A stretch of DNA of 24,593 nucleotides, taken from NCBI GenBank assembly GCA_002429315.1, contig DIZC01000016.1:1-24593 (forward strand), in the 5' to 3' direction. The notes beneath the pieces were generated by a model. The model was given only the letters and a program-made list of their open reading frames with translations. It was not told the origin of the DNA and searched no databases. The stretch is from Alphaproteobacteria bacterium UBA6038 (GTDB lineage Bacteria > Pseudomonadota > Alphaproteobacteria > Micropepsales > Micropepsaceae). Below are positions 8,503-17,023 of this stretch, one piece after another (position 1 is the first letter of the stretch; every line of letters starts with the position of its first letter). Made by a program: the position numbers and the translations under genes.

Positions 8503-9722
8503 CGGCGTATCGCTATCGCGCGATCTCCGCGGGTGGGGACATGGTCACCGGCGTCATGGAAGCGCCGAATGAGGCCGCCGTCATCGAGCGCGTTCGTGAA
8601 CTCGGCCAATATCCAGTTTCCGCATCCTTGGCTACTGCAACCCGGTTGGCAAAGTTCATCTCTAGGATCGGCTTGCCTCAGCGGGTGCCGCATCGCGAGC
8701 TAAGCATTGCCGCTCAGGAACTCGCAACCTTAATCGCCGCAGGTCTCGACCTTGACCGCGCCCTGGGAATTCTCGAGCGGTTGGGCGATCTCGGTTCACT
8801 GCGAAAAAGCTTTGGGGCTGTCCGCACGCACGTGCATGACGGCGCCAGTCTGGCCGATGCGCTGGATGGCGAGTCAACCTTTCCGAAATTCTTCGTCAGC
8901 ATGGTTCGGGCCGCGGAGCTGGGCGGCGGCACGCTCGACCTGACGCTGCGGCGCCTTTCGGAGTACCTCGCCCGCAGCGTGGCCATCCGCGAAGCAGTCA
9001 CGTCTGCGCTCGTATATCCTTTCGTCCTGCTGGTGACCGCCGGCGTCTCGATTATTTTCATCCTGACGTTCGTTCTTCCCGAATTCCGCCCCCTGTTCAG
9101 CGAAGCCGGACAAGCGCTGCCGTGGCCGACACGGACGATGATGGCTATCAGCGATCTTATCCGCGGCTATTGGTGGACACTGCCGCTTCTTGTCCTCGCC
9201 GGCACACTGATCGTTCGCGAGTTCTTGAAGAAGGCAAAAGTCCGAGAGTGGCTGGACGGGAGGCTATTGCGACTGCCGGTTTTGGGACCGCTGCTTGCGG
9301 CAATTGATGTGGAGCGCTTCAGCCGGATACTTGGAACCTTGCTGTCAAACGGGGTGCCGCTTCCTGCGGCCTTGCCCCTTGCCAATGCTGTTGTTCGGAA
9401 TCGCGTTCTCGCCTGCGCACTCTCGGCGAGCGCAGTTGGGCTGCGGGAGGGGGATCCCTTTGCGCACGGATTGGAGCGCGCCGGCGTATTTCCTTCGGTC
9501 ACCATCGACCTGATCCGCGTTGGAGAAGAGAGCGGCACGCTCGACGAGATGCTGCTGCGGCAGGCGGACCTGGACGAGCAGCGCATCCGCCACACGATGA
9601 ACCGACTCCTCGCTGTCCTGGCGCCCGCCCTCACGATCCTGCTGGGACTCATGGTGGGTGCGCTGATTGCTTCGCTGCTCACGGCCATTCTCAGCATCAA
9701 CGATCTGGCGTTGCCGAAATGA
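8499..9722 (+). CDS. gspF: type II secretion inner-membrane platform protein GspF
   Basis: A 407-residue GspF/PilC-type platform protein of normal length. Two T2SSF helical domains lie at about 68-190 and 272-393, with the usual internal similarity (AAELGGGTLD at 138-147 and VGEESGTLDE at 341-350). Three membrane regions are visible at about 172-194, 222-240 and 370-398. In the family it sits at the centre of the inner-membrane assembly platform and couples GspE to pseudopilus growth. It starts in an ATGA overlap with gspE and ends in an ATGA overlap with gspG, which points to coupled translation. Confidence 0.95.
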   Translation: MTAYRYRAISAGGDMVTGVMEAPNEAAVIERVRELGQYPVSASLATATRLAKFISRIGLPQRVPHRELSIAAQELATLIAAGLDLDRALGILERLGDLGSLRKSFGAVRTHVHDGASLADALDGESTFPKFFVSMVRAAELGGGTLDLTLRRLSEYLARSVAIREAVTSALVYPFVLLVTAGVSIIFILTFVLPEFRPLFSEAGQALPWPTRTMMAISDLIRGYWWTLPLLVLAGTLIVREFLKKAKVREWLDGRLLRLPVLGPLLAAIDVERFSRILGTLLSNGVPLPAALPLANAVVRNRVLACALSASAVGLREGDPFAHGLERAGVFPSVTIDLIRVGEESGTLDEMLLRQADLDEQRIRHTMNRLLAVLAPALTILLGLMVGALIASLLTAILSINDLALPK

Positions 9723-10135
9723 TGATCGAGCGCGAGCGATGGTTTTGTGCGGAGCGTGGCACGACGTTATTCGAGCTTCTCGTCGTGCTCACCATACTCG
9801 GCCTGCTCGCCGCAATTGCCGCTCCCCAGATGGTCAAATATTTCGAGCATGGCCAGCGCAATGCTGCGCAGACGGAGGTCGCAACGCTTTCCGCCACTCT
9901 GCATCTGTTTCGGGCCGATGTCGGCCGCTATCCCACGACCCGCGAAGGACTTCTGGCGTTGCTGCGCCCGCCGCCCGGCGTCGCAAACTGGAGTGGGCCC
10001 TATGTCAAAGAGGTGTCCGCGCTGAATGATTCGTGGGGGCGCAGATTCGTATATCGTGCGCCGGGCCAACATGGCGCCTTCGATCTCTTCAGCCTCGGCC
10101 CGCCGGTCCCGCAAAGCAAAAGGAACGGTCCATGA
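9719..10135 (+). CDS. gspG: major pseudopilin GspG, C-terminally shortened
   Basis: A 138-residue GspG-type pseudopilin, the subunit of the pseudopilus. A class III prepilin leader is visible: basic residues, then cleavage expected after G14, with E19 at mature position +5. Mature positions 1-4 are TTLF instead of the near-universal FTLI/FTLL, which is odd. A hydrophobic helix follows (20-37), then the GspG hallmark RYPTTREGLLAL (70-81) and a GPY segment. The C-terminus is abnormal: DSWG replaces DPWG, and the protein stops a few residues after FDLFSLG, ending PPVPQSKRNGP. Typical GspG continues with an Asp/Gly-rich loop that binds calcium; that loop is absent. The gene overlaps gspF and gspI by 4 bases, so the short end is not an assembly edge. 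Identity as GspG rather than GspH rests on the RYPTTREGL motif and position. Confidence 0.9.
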   Translation: MMIERERWFCAERGTTLFELLVVLTILGLLAAIAAPQMVKYFEHGQRNAAQTEVATLSATLHLFRADVGRYPTTREGLLALLRPPPGVANWSGPYVKEVSALNDSWGRRFVYRAPGQHGAFDLFSLGPPVPQSKRNGP

Positions 10136-10557
10136 TGTGCGGGTACGCACTCACAGGGGGCAATCGCTTCCGATCAGATGGTGCAGCCGGCTTCACGCTG
10201 CTTGAAACCCTGGTTGCCCTTACGATCCTCAGCCTCTCGGTGGCAGTTCTCTTCGGCCTCTTTTCGCAGGCCCTGCAGTGGAGTCGCGACGACAGCCGAG
10301 CCATGCAGGCGCGCGTGCTCGCACAATCGCTCCTCGCCCGTGCTGAAACTTCGCCGCCGGGTTCCGACGAGCATGGGATGGAGGCCTCAGGACTGTGGTG
10401 GGGCCTTCACGTATCTCCGAACGGCAAGTCCGATGCGCGCCAGACCGGCCTGCAAGCGGAGACCGTCACCGCAACCGTCCATTGGGCGGCTGGCGGGAGC
10501 GAAAAGGAGCTCGCGCTCTCGACGCTTGTGCTTGCGCCGCCTGGTGCCGAGCCATGA
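10132..10557 (+). CDS. gspI: minor pseudopilin GspI
   Basis: A 141-residue minor pseudopilin. The leader ends at G20, followed by FTLLETLVALTILSLSV with E25 at mature position +5, the GspI-like start. The globular part is short, as expected, and contains RVLAQSLLARAE, resembling the conserved A.nqL...r region of GspI. In the family, GspI joins GspJ and GspK to form the tip of the pseudopilus. I chose the first of two adjacent ATG codons, which overlaps the gspG stop; a longer open frame from 10033 lies inside gspG and is not supported. It overlaps gspJ by 4 bases. Confidence 0.88.
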   Translation: MMCGYALTGGNRFRSDGAAGFTLLETLVALTILSLSVAVLFGLFSQALQWSRDDSRAMQARVLAQSLLARAETSPPGSDEHGMEASGLWWGLHVSPNGKSDARQTGLQAETVTATVHWAAGGSEKELALSTLVLAPPGAEP

Positions 10558-11222
10558 GCGGAGCGCGTCAGTCCTGCCAGTCGTCCGAGGCTGGGTTCAC
10601 CCTTATCGAGCTGCTGATCACGCTTGCGCTCCTGAGCATGCTCACCGTCACTCTCTATGGCAGCATCCACTATGGCGAGCGTATCTGGGAAGCTTCGCAA
10701 TCGCGGGCGGCAAATGCCGAGAACGTGCGTTATGCGCAGGCGCAGATCGCGTCCATCATCGCCGCAGCCTATCCGAAAATCGTTTCGGATGACGCGCTCC
10801 ACAGCCGAGTGGATTTCGAAGGCGAGCCGCACATGCTCCGCGTGCTCGCGCCCGATGCGCTGCTGAAAGGCGGACTGGCGCGCTTTGCGATCCGGCTCGA
10901 AGCGGCGGGTGCAACGAGCGCACTAGTCGTGCAGCGGAAACTGGAACTCGCGCCGACCACGATGTCAAAAGGTGCAGCCGAGGTGCTCCTCGATCACGTT
11001 TCCAATTTGTCGTTCCAGTATTTCGGCCCGGAAAAACCGCGTGCCAAGCCCGAATGGCACGATCGGTGGACCGGCAAAATGCGACCGCCCCTCCTCGTGC
11101 GTGTGCGTGCTGCGCTGAGCGATGATCGTGTCACATGGCCGGACCTCGTCGCTGCTCCGCAAATCCAGGGTGACGTCAGTTGCATGGTGGACGCAGCGAG
11201 CGGAGCCTGCGGGGGGCGCTAA
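10554..11222 (+). CDS. gspJ: minor pseudopilin GspJ
   Basis: A 222-residue minor pseudopilin with a canonical leader: cleavage after G14, then FTLIELLITLALLSMLT with E19 at mature +5. The length and the large globular domain fit GspJ, including the ER.W..SQ..A helix after the stem and a late LLVRVRAAL strand. Two cysteines near the C-terminus (in DVSCMVDAASGACGGR) could form a disulfide in the periplasm. The ATG lies in an ATGA overlap with gspI; the open frame upstream to 10395 is antisense-free but lies within gspI and was discarded. Its TAA stop overlaps the gspL ATG by one base. Confidence 0.88.
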   Translation: MSGARQSCQSSEAGFTLIELLITLALLSMLTVTLYGSIHYGERIWEASQSRAANAENVRYAQAQIASIIAAAYPKIVSDDALHSRVDFEGEPHMLRVLAPDALLKGGLARFAIRLEAAGATSALVVQRKLELAPTTMSKGAAEVLLDHVSNLSFQYFGPEKPRAKPEWHDRWTGKMRPPLLVRVRAALSDDRVTWPDLVAAPQIQGDVSCMVDAASGACGGR

Positions 11223-12289
11223 TGGCAATCGAGCAGGCGAACACGGCTGCCCCAACACGCGATCTCGTTCTCGAGGTCGCACGCTACTGGTGGCGTGAGT
11301 GGGTCGCGCTTGCGCGTGAAATTCGGGCGAGAATCATTCCGGGCGAACTGCCGTTGCCACTGGTCACGTTTATGCGTTCGGACATCCTAATCGCGAACGC
11401 CGGGGCCCCTAATCCTCTCCGGATTGCGCGGGACGACGAACTCACAGGTTCCTCCATTTCCGCGCTGCGTCGCGAAATACCGAGCCACTCTTCTGTCGTG
11501 CTGATCTTCCCGGAAGAGGCCGTTTTACGGCCGGTTCTTCGTCTCCCAAAAGCGCCGCTTCGAGTGTTGCGGAAAGCAATCTACTTCGAATTGGTCAGGC
11601 TCAGCCCGGTACACCCGGATCAGCTTTATTTCGATCTCGGAACACAGAGCCTGGGCGCAAACGAACTGGGCATGAAGGTCCGTGTGATCCGCCGGGCTAT
11701 AGTCGACAGCGCCGTTGCCCAATGTCATGCGGCGGGTCTCAGCGTGGCGAGCATTCGCGTGGGCGATGATGCGCACCCGGCGGATTGGAAGGTCTTTCCC
11801 GTCGACCGGCAGGCGTTTCTGCTTGCGGAAGCACGGAGGCTCAAACTTCTTGCTTTGGGCGGGCTCGTGCTCCTGCTTGCGGCATTCTTGCTGGCGGCAA
11901 GCTACGCCCGCGGCAACGCCAGTCTCGCCGAAATTGCGCTTCGCCTGGAAGTCCAACGAACCCGTGCCACAGCCGTCGAGCATCTGCGCGGGCAAATTGA
12001 GAGTCTTACCCGCGCCGAGTCTTTTGTCGCGGTGCAGAAGCAACGGCCTCTGGTGGCCGGCACGGTCGCCGAACTCTCACGCGTGCTGCCGGACGATACC
12101 TGGATCACCGACCTTCAGATCGATGGCAGGAAAGTGCGTGTGCAAGGCTACTCCAAATCCGCTTCGCACCTGATCGCACGGATTGACAGTTCCGACCGTT
12201 TTTCGAGCGCGCAGTTCCAGGCACCCCTGACGCAGGACAGCGCCACGGGCACATCCCGCTTCGACCTGTCCTTCCAGGTGTCCAAATGA
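11222..12289 (+). CDS. gspL: type II secretion platform protein GspL (PilN-like C-domain)
   Basis: A 355-residue protein with the GspL plan: a cytoplasmic region (1-205), one membrane helix at about 208-229 (LLALGGLVLLLAAFLLAAS), and a periplasmic coiled-coil plus ferredoxin-like domain. The cytoplasmic part includes LPKAPLRVLRKAIYFELVRL and SPVHPDQLYFDL, similar to the actin-like domain segment that receives GspE. The last 80 residues (ELSRVLPDDTWITDLQIDG through the RFDLSFQV end) read as a PilN/fimbrial-assembly domain, common in alphaproteobacterial GspL. It links the ATPase to the platform and pairs with GspM. The start overlaps the gspJ stop (TAATG). Confidence 0.9.
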   Translation: MAIEQANTAAPTRDLVLEVARYWWREWVALAREIRARIIPGELPLPLVTFMRSDILIANAGAPNPLRIARDDELTGSSISALRREIPSHSSVVLIFPEEAVLRPVLRLPKAPLRVLRKAIYFELVRLSPVHPDQLYFDLGTQSLGANELGMKVRVIRRAIVDSAVAQCHAAGLSVASIRVGDDAHPADWKVFPVDRQAFLLAEARRLKLLALGGLVLLLAAFLLAASYARGNASLAEIALRLEVQRTRATAVEHLRGQIESLTRAESFVAVQKQRPLVAGTVAELSRVLPDDTWITDLQIDGRKVRVQGYSKSASHLIARIDSSDRFSSAQFQAPLTQDSATGTSRFDLSFQVSK

Positions 12290-12873
12290 CCGCCATCCAG
12301 TTTGCCGGGAGGGTCAAGACGCGCGACGGCGCTATTGCTGCGGCCGCCATACTCGGCACGGTGTTGGGGCTGTTGCTGATACTGCCCATTGCGTCGGCAT
12401 TTCGGAGCCAGGATCGTGAGCTTTCCAAGGCGCTCTACCGGCTCGGCGTGCTGCGCGCGCGGGCGCAGCTCGCGCCAGCGGCGGAGGGGCAACTCGCGGA
12501 AATGCGCCGCCGAATGGATGCCTTGCCTGGCTCTCTGCGCCCGGCGACGACCGCGCTCGCGCAATCGCAGTTGCAGCAAACGATGGAATCGATCGCGGGC
12601 GAACGGGGCGCCACGATTCGCAGCACGCAAATCCTGCCGAGCCAGGGGAGGCACGGGTTCGAGACCATCGCGATCCAGTACGATCTGGCAGCGCCGATGA
12701 GCAAATTGCAGGGGCTGCTGTATGCCATCGAAGGCCATGTACCCTACCTCTTCATCGATAATGTGCAGATTGGCGCTGGCCAGATCCAGCAATCGGCTGC
12801 CGCTGCAAACCAAGATCCGATGCTCGACCTCCGCTGGACGGTGCGGGCCTACCATTGGAGTCGTTCGCGATGA
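12286..12873 (+). CDS. gspM: type II secretion platform protein GspM
   Basis: A 195-residue single-pass inner-membrane protein. One helix at about 15-37 (AIAAAAILGTVLGLLLILPIAS in two parts: AIAAAAILGTVLG and LLLILPIAS) is followed by a coiled-coil-prone stretch (LSKALYRLGVLRARAQ) and a small ferredoxin-like domain with PMSKLQGLLYAIEG and VPYLFIDNVQI. This matches the GspM-b/PilO-like type, and it sits directly after its expected partner gspL with an ATGA overlap. In T2SS machines GspL and GspM dimerise in the inner membrane. It overlaps the next gene by 4 bases. Confidence 0.87.
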   Translation: MTAIQFAGRVKTRDGAIAAAAILGTVLGLLLILPIASAFRSQDRELSKALYRLGVLRARAQLAPAAEGQLAEMRRRMDALPGSLRPATTALAQSQLQQTMESIAGERGATIRSTQILPSQGRHGFETIAIQYDLAAPMSKLQGLLYAIEGHVPYLFIDNVQIGAGQIQQSAAAANQDPMLDLRWTVRAYHWSRSR

Positions 12874-13430
12874 CGATCCGGCCGGCAGCCCTTCTCTCGA
12901 GTACCTCCGCGGTGCTCGCGCTAGCGTGCGTGTACGAACTTGTTGCGCCACTCCCGGCCTATTCCGTCCCGCCGGTCCAGACCTCACCGCTTCCGGCGTT
13001 GCCGAACACGCCCGCGCCATTCACCGCACCTCTACCCGAAACTTATGCCGCGATCAGCGATCGGCCACTATTCGATCCGCACCGCAAGAAATACCTCCCG
13101 TCCCCGAAACCGGGGGCGGACAAGACCGCGCCGCCCCCGCCCGCGAACCTGTCGCTCGTCGGCGTAATTATCGATTCAAACCTTCGGATTGCGATGGTCA
13201 AGTCGTCGGATGCCATGCTGGCCATGAGCGTCGGCGTGGGCGCAGAGATAGGGGGATGGCAGGTCTCTTCCATAGAGCCGGACCGTATCGTGCTGAAGGC
13301 TGGCACCGCGGAGGAGGATATTCGGCTGGAGGCAAACAAGGCACCGCCGCAAGCGCCACAACAGGGAACAGCGATGCAACCGGCGCAAACTGCGGGGCAT
13401 CAGATGGGACAACAACAAAGCACGCCATAG
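12870..13430 (+). CDS. GspC/GspN-like type II secretion component
   Basis: A 186-residue protein with an N-terminal membrane segment (about 9-27), a Pro-rich linker (30-60), a conserved-looking box ISDRPLFDPHRKKY (62-75), a second Pro run, and a small beta domain with LVGVIIDSNLRIAMV and VGVGAEIGGWQVSSIEPDRIVLK (two parts: VGVGAEIGGWQV and SSIEPDRIVLK). The RPLF box and the beta domain are typical of the homology region of GspC, which contacts the secretin N0 domain; several alphaproteobacterial versions are named GspN. No PDZ domain is present, so it is a minimal form. The tail after residue 157 is Gln/Pro-rich. Placement between gspM and gspD supports the inner-to-outer-membrane connector role. 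Start in an ATGA overlap with gspM. Confidence 0.75.
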   Translation: MTIRPAALLSSTSAVLALACVYELVAPLPAYSVPPVQTSPLPALPNTPAPFTAPLPETYAAISDRPLFDPHRKKYLPSPKPGADKTAPPPPANLSLVGVIIDSNLRIAMVKSSDAMLAMSVGVGAEIGGWQVSSIEPDRIVLKAGTAEEDIRLEANKAPPQAPQQGTAMQPAQTAGHQMGQQQSTP

Positions 13431-13448
13431 CGCGTAGGGGCTGGGTGA

Positions 13449-15584
13449 ATGTCAGGGGTAAGGGGCGCGCCGCTGCGCGCGACATCTGTTGGAACGATTG
13501 CTGCCGTTATCGCTTGGGCTCTTGTACCCGCCCACGCAGCCTCGACGCCGGCGCAGCGGGCTGCAATTGCAGCAGCCATTTCGGAAGCTGCCAATGCACC
13601 GCTGCCGTTGTCACCGATTGGCGCTGAGGCGGCAAATCCGCCCGACCAGAATCCGCAGTCGCAGATTTTCCCTGCGCGGGGCAGCCTGCTCGGACATGCG
13701 GCACATCGCAGCGCGAAGGCCAATGTCACCGAAAGCGACGACATTACGCTCAATTTCGTGAATGCGGACGTGAAGGACGTCGCTAAGGCTGTTTTGGGCG
13801 ATTACCTGAAGCTCAATTACGAAATCGCCGCCAATGTGCAGGGACCGGTCACAATCCAAACCAGTCGGCCGCTGCCACGCTCCAAGATTCTGGCCATTCT
13901 CGATCAGACATTGCGTTTGAATGGGATGGCCATCGTGTTTTCGAATGACGTGTACAAGGTCATGACAGCCGAAGACGCCGCGCGCGAGAGCACCGCGATC
14001 AATCCCGTTGCCGCGGCGCACACCCGGGTAGCGGGGTATGGAATTGAGGTCGTGCCGATCAGATATATCAGCGTGACCGAGATGCAGAAGCTGCTAGAGC
14101 CGCTCGCCCCATCCAAGGCCATCGTGCATGTCGACACCGCGCGTAACGTGCTCCTGATCGAAGGCACCGAACAGGAGCGGCAGACACTGCTCGATGATAT
14201 CGCGCTGTTCGATTCCGACTGGCTCGCCGGGATGTCCTTTGCGCTTTACACACCGAGCTACACGGATGCGCAGGAGCTTGTGAAGGAGCTGACCGAAATC
14301 ATGGGCGGATCCGGCAGTCCGATCGCAAGCGTGGTGCGCTTGGTCCCCGTCGATCGCCTCAATGCGGTGCTGGCGATCTCACCGCAGGCCCGGTACCTCG
14401 AACGCCTGAAAGCATGGGTCGCACGGTTGGACCATCCCGGGCAGGGCACTGACAAGCGCATTTATGTCTATGCCGTGCAACATGGCCGCTCTGCTGACCT
14501 CGCGGCCACCTTGGCAAAAACGCTGTTGGGCGGAAGCGGGTCCGAAAACGCAGCACCATCGCCGGCCTTTGCGCCGCCACCGCCGCCGCCGATGAGTTCC
14601 GTGAGTGCTCCGGCTGTGGCTCCGGTAAACATGGCGGCCGAAACTGCCCCGGTTTCCGCTCCAGGCTTCACGGCCGGGAGCAGCGTCGGCGGGCTCGCCG
14701 GCGTCCGCATCAATGCCGACGAAACCAACAATGCATTGGTGATTCTGGCTACCCCGCAGCAATACGCCCGCATCCAGGATGCGCTCGCCCAGCTCGATCT
14801 TCAGCCCATGCAGGTCCTGCTCGAAGCAGCTATCGCCGAGGTCACTTTGGGAGACAAGCTGCAATACGGCGTGCAATATTTCACGCAGAGCGGCAACAGT
14901 CAGGCGGTGCTGTCGAGCGGCATCAACCCGCTCATTGCCCCTACATATCCTGGTTTCTCGTACATTCTTTCGGCGAGCAACATCAAAATTGTGCTTGATG
15001 AGCTTTCCAGCGTCACACATGTAGAGGTGCTGTCGTCGCCGCAGCTCATGGTGCTGAATAACCAGACCGCGACGCTGCAGGTGGGCGATCAGGTCCCCAT
15101 TCTGACCCAGCAATCGGTTGCAACGACGGACGCGAACGCGCCGATCGTGAATAGCATCCAATATCAGAACACGGGCGTGATTCTAAAGGTGACGCCGCGG
15201 GTGAACCGCAGCGGCGAAGTCATGATGGATATCAGCCAGGAAGTAAGCGATGTAAGCACCACCTCCAGCTCGCCTATCCAGTCCCCCACGATTGAGGAGC
15301 GCAAGATTGCGAGTTCCGTTGCGGTTCAGGATGGCGAGACAGTGGCCTTGGGCGGGCTGATCACCAAGAATGTGAGTCACACGCGCTCCGGCATTCCGTT
15401 TCTGTCCACGCTGCCGGTGGTCGGCGGTCTGTTCGGAGACACCGACAACAGCTCGTCGAAGACCGAACTGATCGTGCTAATCACCCCGCATGTGGTTGAC
15501 AATCTACAAAAGGCGCGTGCCATCACGGACGAATTGCGCCACCGGCTGCCCTTGGTGCAATCGCTGCTCAGCAGTGCGCCCTGA
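13449..15584 (+). CDS. gspD: outer-membrane secretin GspD
   Basis: A 711-residue secretin, the outer-membrane channel of the T2SS. A signal peptide is clear (hydrophobic core ending VPAHA, cleavage near residue 30); no lipobox Cys is present. The N0 domain starts near residue 98 (DITLNFVNADVKDVAKAVLG) and is followed by N1-N3 domains (for example VVPIRYISVTEMQKLLEPL). A Pro/Ala-rich insertion with a six-Pro run at 376-381 interrupts the N3 region (about 364-410). The secretin core has TLQVGDQVPILTQQ, YQNTGVILKVTPRV, VALGGLITKN (from 632) and the end SKTELIVLITPHVV. The C-terminus stops soon after the core, so the pilotin-binding S domain appears absent and no pilotin gene is seen. It follows the connector gene by 18 bases and overlaps gspK by 11 bases. 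Confidence 0.95.
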   Translation: MSGVRGAPLRATSVGTIAAVIAWALVPAHAASTPAQRAAIAAAISEAANAPLPLSPIGAEAANPPDQNPQSQIFPARGSLLGHAAHRSAKANVTESDDITLNFVNADVKDVAKAVLGDYLKLNYEIAANVQGPVTIQTSRPLPRSKILAILDQTLRLNGMAIVFSNDVYKVMTAEDAARESTAINPVAAAHTRVAGYGIEVVPIRYISVTEMQKLLEPLAPSKAIVHVDTARNVLLIEGTEQERQTLLDDIALFDSDWLAGMSFALYTPSYTDAQELVKELTEIMGGSGSPIASVVRLVPVDRLNAVLAISPQARYLERLKAWVARLDHPGQGTDKRIYVYAVQHGRSADLAATLAKTLLGGSGSENAAPSPAFAPPPPPPMSSVSAPAVAPVNMAAETAPVSAPGFTAGSSVGGLAGVRINADETNNALVILATPQQYARIQDALAQLDLQPMQVLLEAAIAEVTLGDKLQYGVQYFTQSGNSQAVLSSGINPLIAPTYPGFSYILSASNIKIVLDELSSVTHVEVLSSPQLMVLNNQTATLQVGDQVPILTQQSVATTDANAPIVNSIQYQNTGVILKVTPRVNRSGEVMMDISQEVSDVSTTSSSPIQSPTIEERKIASSVAVQDGETVALGGLITKNVSHTRSGIPFLSTLPVVGGLFGDTDNSSSKTELIVLITPHVVDNLQKARAITDELRHRLPLVQSLLSSAP

Positions 15585-16482
15585 ACCCAACATTCCGGGG
15601 CCGCGCCCGTGGGAACGTGGGTGGGCACTGGCGTCCGTGCTTTGGGCCGTCACCATGCTGTCGCTGATGGCCGCCGCCACGCAAGAACTCACCCTGACAT
15701 CGCACCGCACCGAGCGTCGCGCCTGGAATCGCGCCTGCGCCGACGCTGCCCTCCATGCCGCCATCACGCAGGCGATCCTTGGCATCACCGCGCCTACGCG
15801 GGATCAGCGTTGGCGCGTGGACGGCACCAGCCGGGAAGTAACATTTGGAGGTTTTCGGCTGAAAGTCTCGGTGCAGGCCGAATCGGGGCGCTACGATCTC
15901 AACGCGGTGGACGCGAGTGTCTTGACGACGTTGCTGCGGTCGCAAGATGTGGATCCGGATCGTGCAACCGCGCTAACTGATTCCATTCTCGATTGGCGCA
16001 GCCCAACCGGCTTGCACCGGCTGAATGGCGCCACCAATGATGAGTACGCGGCGGCAGGACTCCCGTATCGCCCCCGGCACGCGGCGTTTCAATCGGTTGA
16101 TGAACTGCAACTGGTGCTCGGCATGACACCAGCCCTGTTCAAGCGGATTCGGCCCGCGCTAACCGTCTACACAAAGCGGACCATGATCGACCCGGCACTC
16201 GCGCCAAAGGAAGCCCTGCTTGCCCTTTATAATAGAAATGCGGATGAGGTGGATGCGGTGTTAAAGGCGCGCGATCAAGCAGGCGACATGAGCCAGGCAA
16301 TTTACGCAAGTTCGCATCAGAGCATTATCAATCCAGGGATTTCGCTAGCGGGCCAAGCCTTCGATATCAGCGCCGCAACCTGGATCGAAGGGCGTGATTA
16401 CGCGCTTGAGGTTGTGGCCGTGCTCACGGGCAGCAATCAACCTGCTTTCATCACTCTTAGTAGGAGAGCGACGCCGGAATAG
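15574..16482 (+). CDS. gspK: minor pseudopilin GspK
   Basis: A 302-residue GspK, the large pseudopilus tip subunit. The leader ends at G16 (WERG), followed by WALASVLWAVTMLSLMAAAT; mature position +5 is Ser and not Glu, which is normal for GspK, the only pseudopilin lacking Glu5. The body shows the family's helix-hairpin-helix-like region: RYDLNAVD, DSILDWRSP, AFQSVDELQLVLGMTPALF, and the late VVAVLTG strand. The GTG start at 15574 lies inside the end of gspD (11-base overlap) and gives the expected short leader; longer starts would add unrelated residues. It is the last gene of the operon; no prepilin peptidase follows. Confidence 0.9.
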   Translation: MRPEPNIPGPRPWERGWALASVLWAVTMLSLMAAATQELTLTSHRTERRAWNRACADAALHAAITQAILGITAPTRDQRWRVDGTSREVTFGGFRLKVSVQAESGRYDLNAVDASVLTTLLRSQDVDPDRATALTDSILDWRSPTGLHRLNGATNDEYAAAGLPYRPRHAAFQSVDELQLVLGMTPALFKRIRPALTVYTKRTMIDPALAPKEALLALYNRNADEVDAVLKARDQAGDMSQAIYASSHQSIINPGISLAGQAFDISAATWIEGRDYALEVVAVLTGSNQPAFITLSRRATPE

Positions 16483-17023
16483 GAGCCTATAGTATTGTAG
16501 ATTTGGTGACAGATGTCGCTATTCAATAGCCTTTTCCCTCGCGGAGAAATCTCACGGATCTCAAAAGAACAAGCACGTTGCTCACGCAAATGACCGAAAA
16601 GCTGCTCGGTCGCGTGCTCAGATCACCTATCGGCAGGCGCAAAAACACGAAATGAGCTGCCAGCCGGATCAGCGTAATGACGCTGCTCGATATCGCCCAT
16701 CATTTGAAGGTGCAGTCCTTCCCTGAGGGCCGCTTGCCTACGGTGTGGCGCCGTCGGCTGGATGCGGCTCCGACAGCGCCACCCCGGGCATTGAGAAACC
16801 GATCTATCCTGTAAAGCCTTTTTCCCCGGCGCGCGCAGAGAATGCCTCTCTATAAGCGTTCTACAACAACGGCAGGATAGTCGCGACGATTCGCGCACCC
16901 ACGGCATCACCGGTGCTGTCGCCCAGGGCAAACCAGAGTCTTTAACGAAACGCTGGAAGCGGCGGCGGAGACCTGGAGTCGGGGATAAGACCGCGCATCA
17001 CAGTCCATACAAGCTTTAGCCAT
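16483..17023. other. decayed or non-coding stretch downstream of gspK
   Basis: No intact gene is supported. On the minus strand, short protein-like pieces occur in different frames: WFALGDSTGDAVGARIVAT (about 16870-16930) and GEKGFTG-stop-IGFSMPGVALSE (about 16770-16830) in one frame with stops, and GDIEQRHYADPAGSSFRVF (about 16640-16700) in another. This suggests a heavily mutated gene remnant of unknown family, but chance cannot be excluded. A small hairpin, GCTATTCAATAGC then CTTTT (16518-16530), is a weak terminator candidate for the gsp operon. Confidence 0.3.

Noticed and set aside
9719..10135. Possibility that this pseudopilin is GspH rather than GspG
   Set aside because: The RYPTTREGL motif and the position after gspF fit GspG, and no other GspG candidate is present.
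16518..16530. Hairpin GCTATTCAATAGC followed by CTTTT as terminator of the gsp operon
   Set aside because: The stem is only 4-6 AT-rich pairs and the T tract is short; too weak to call.
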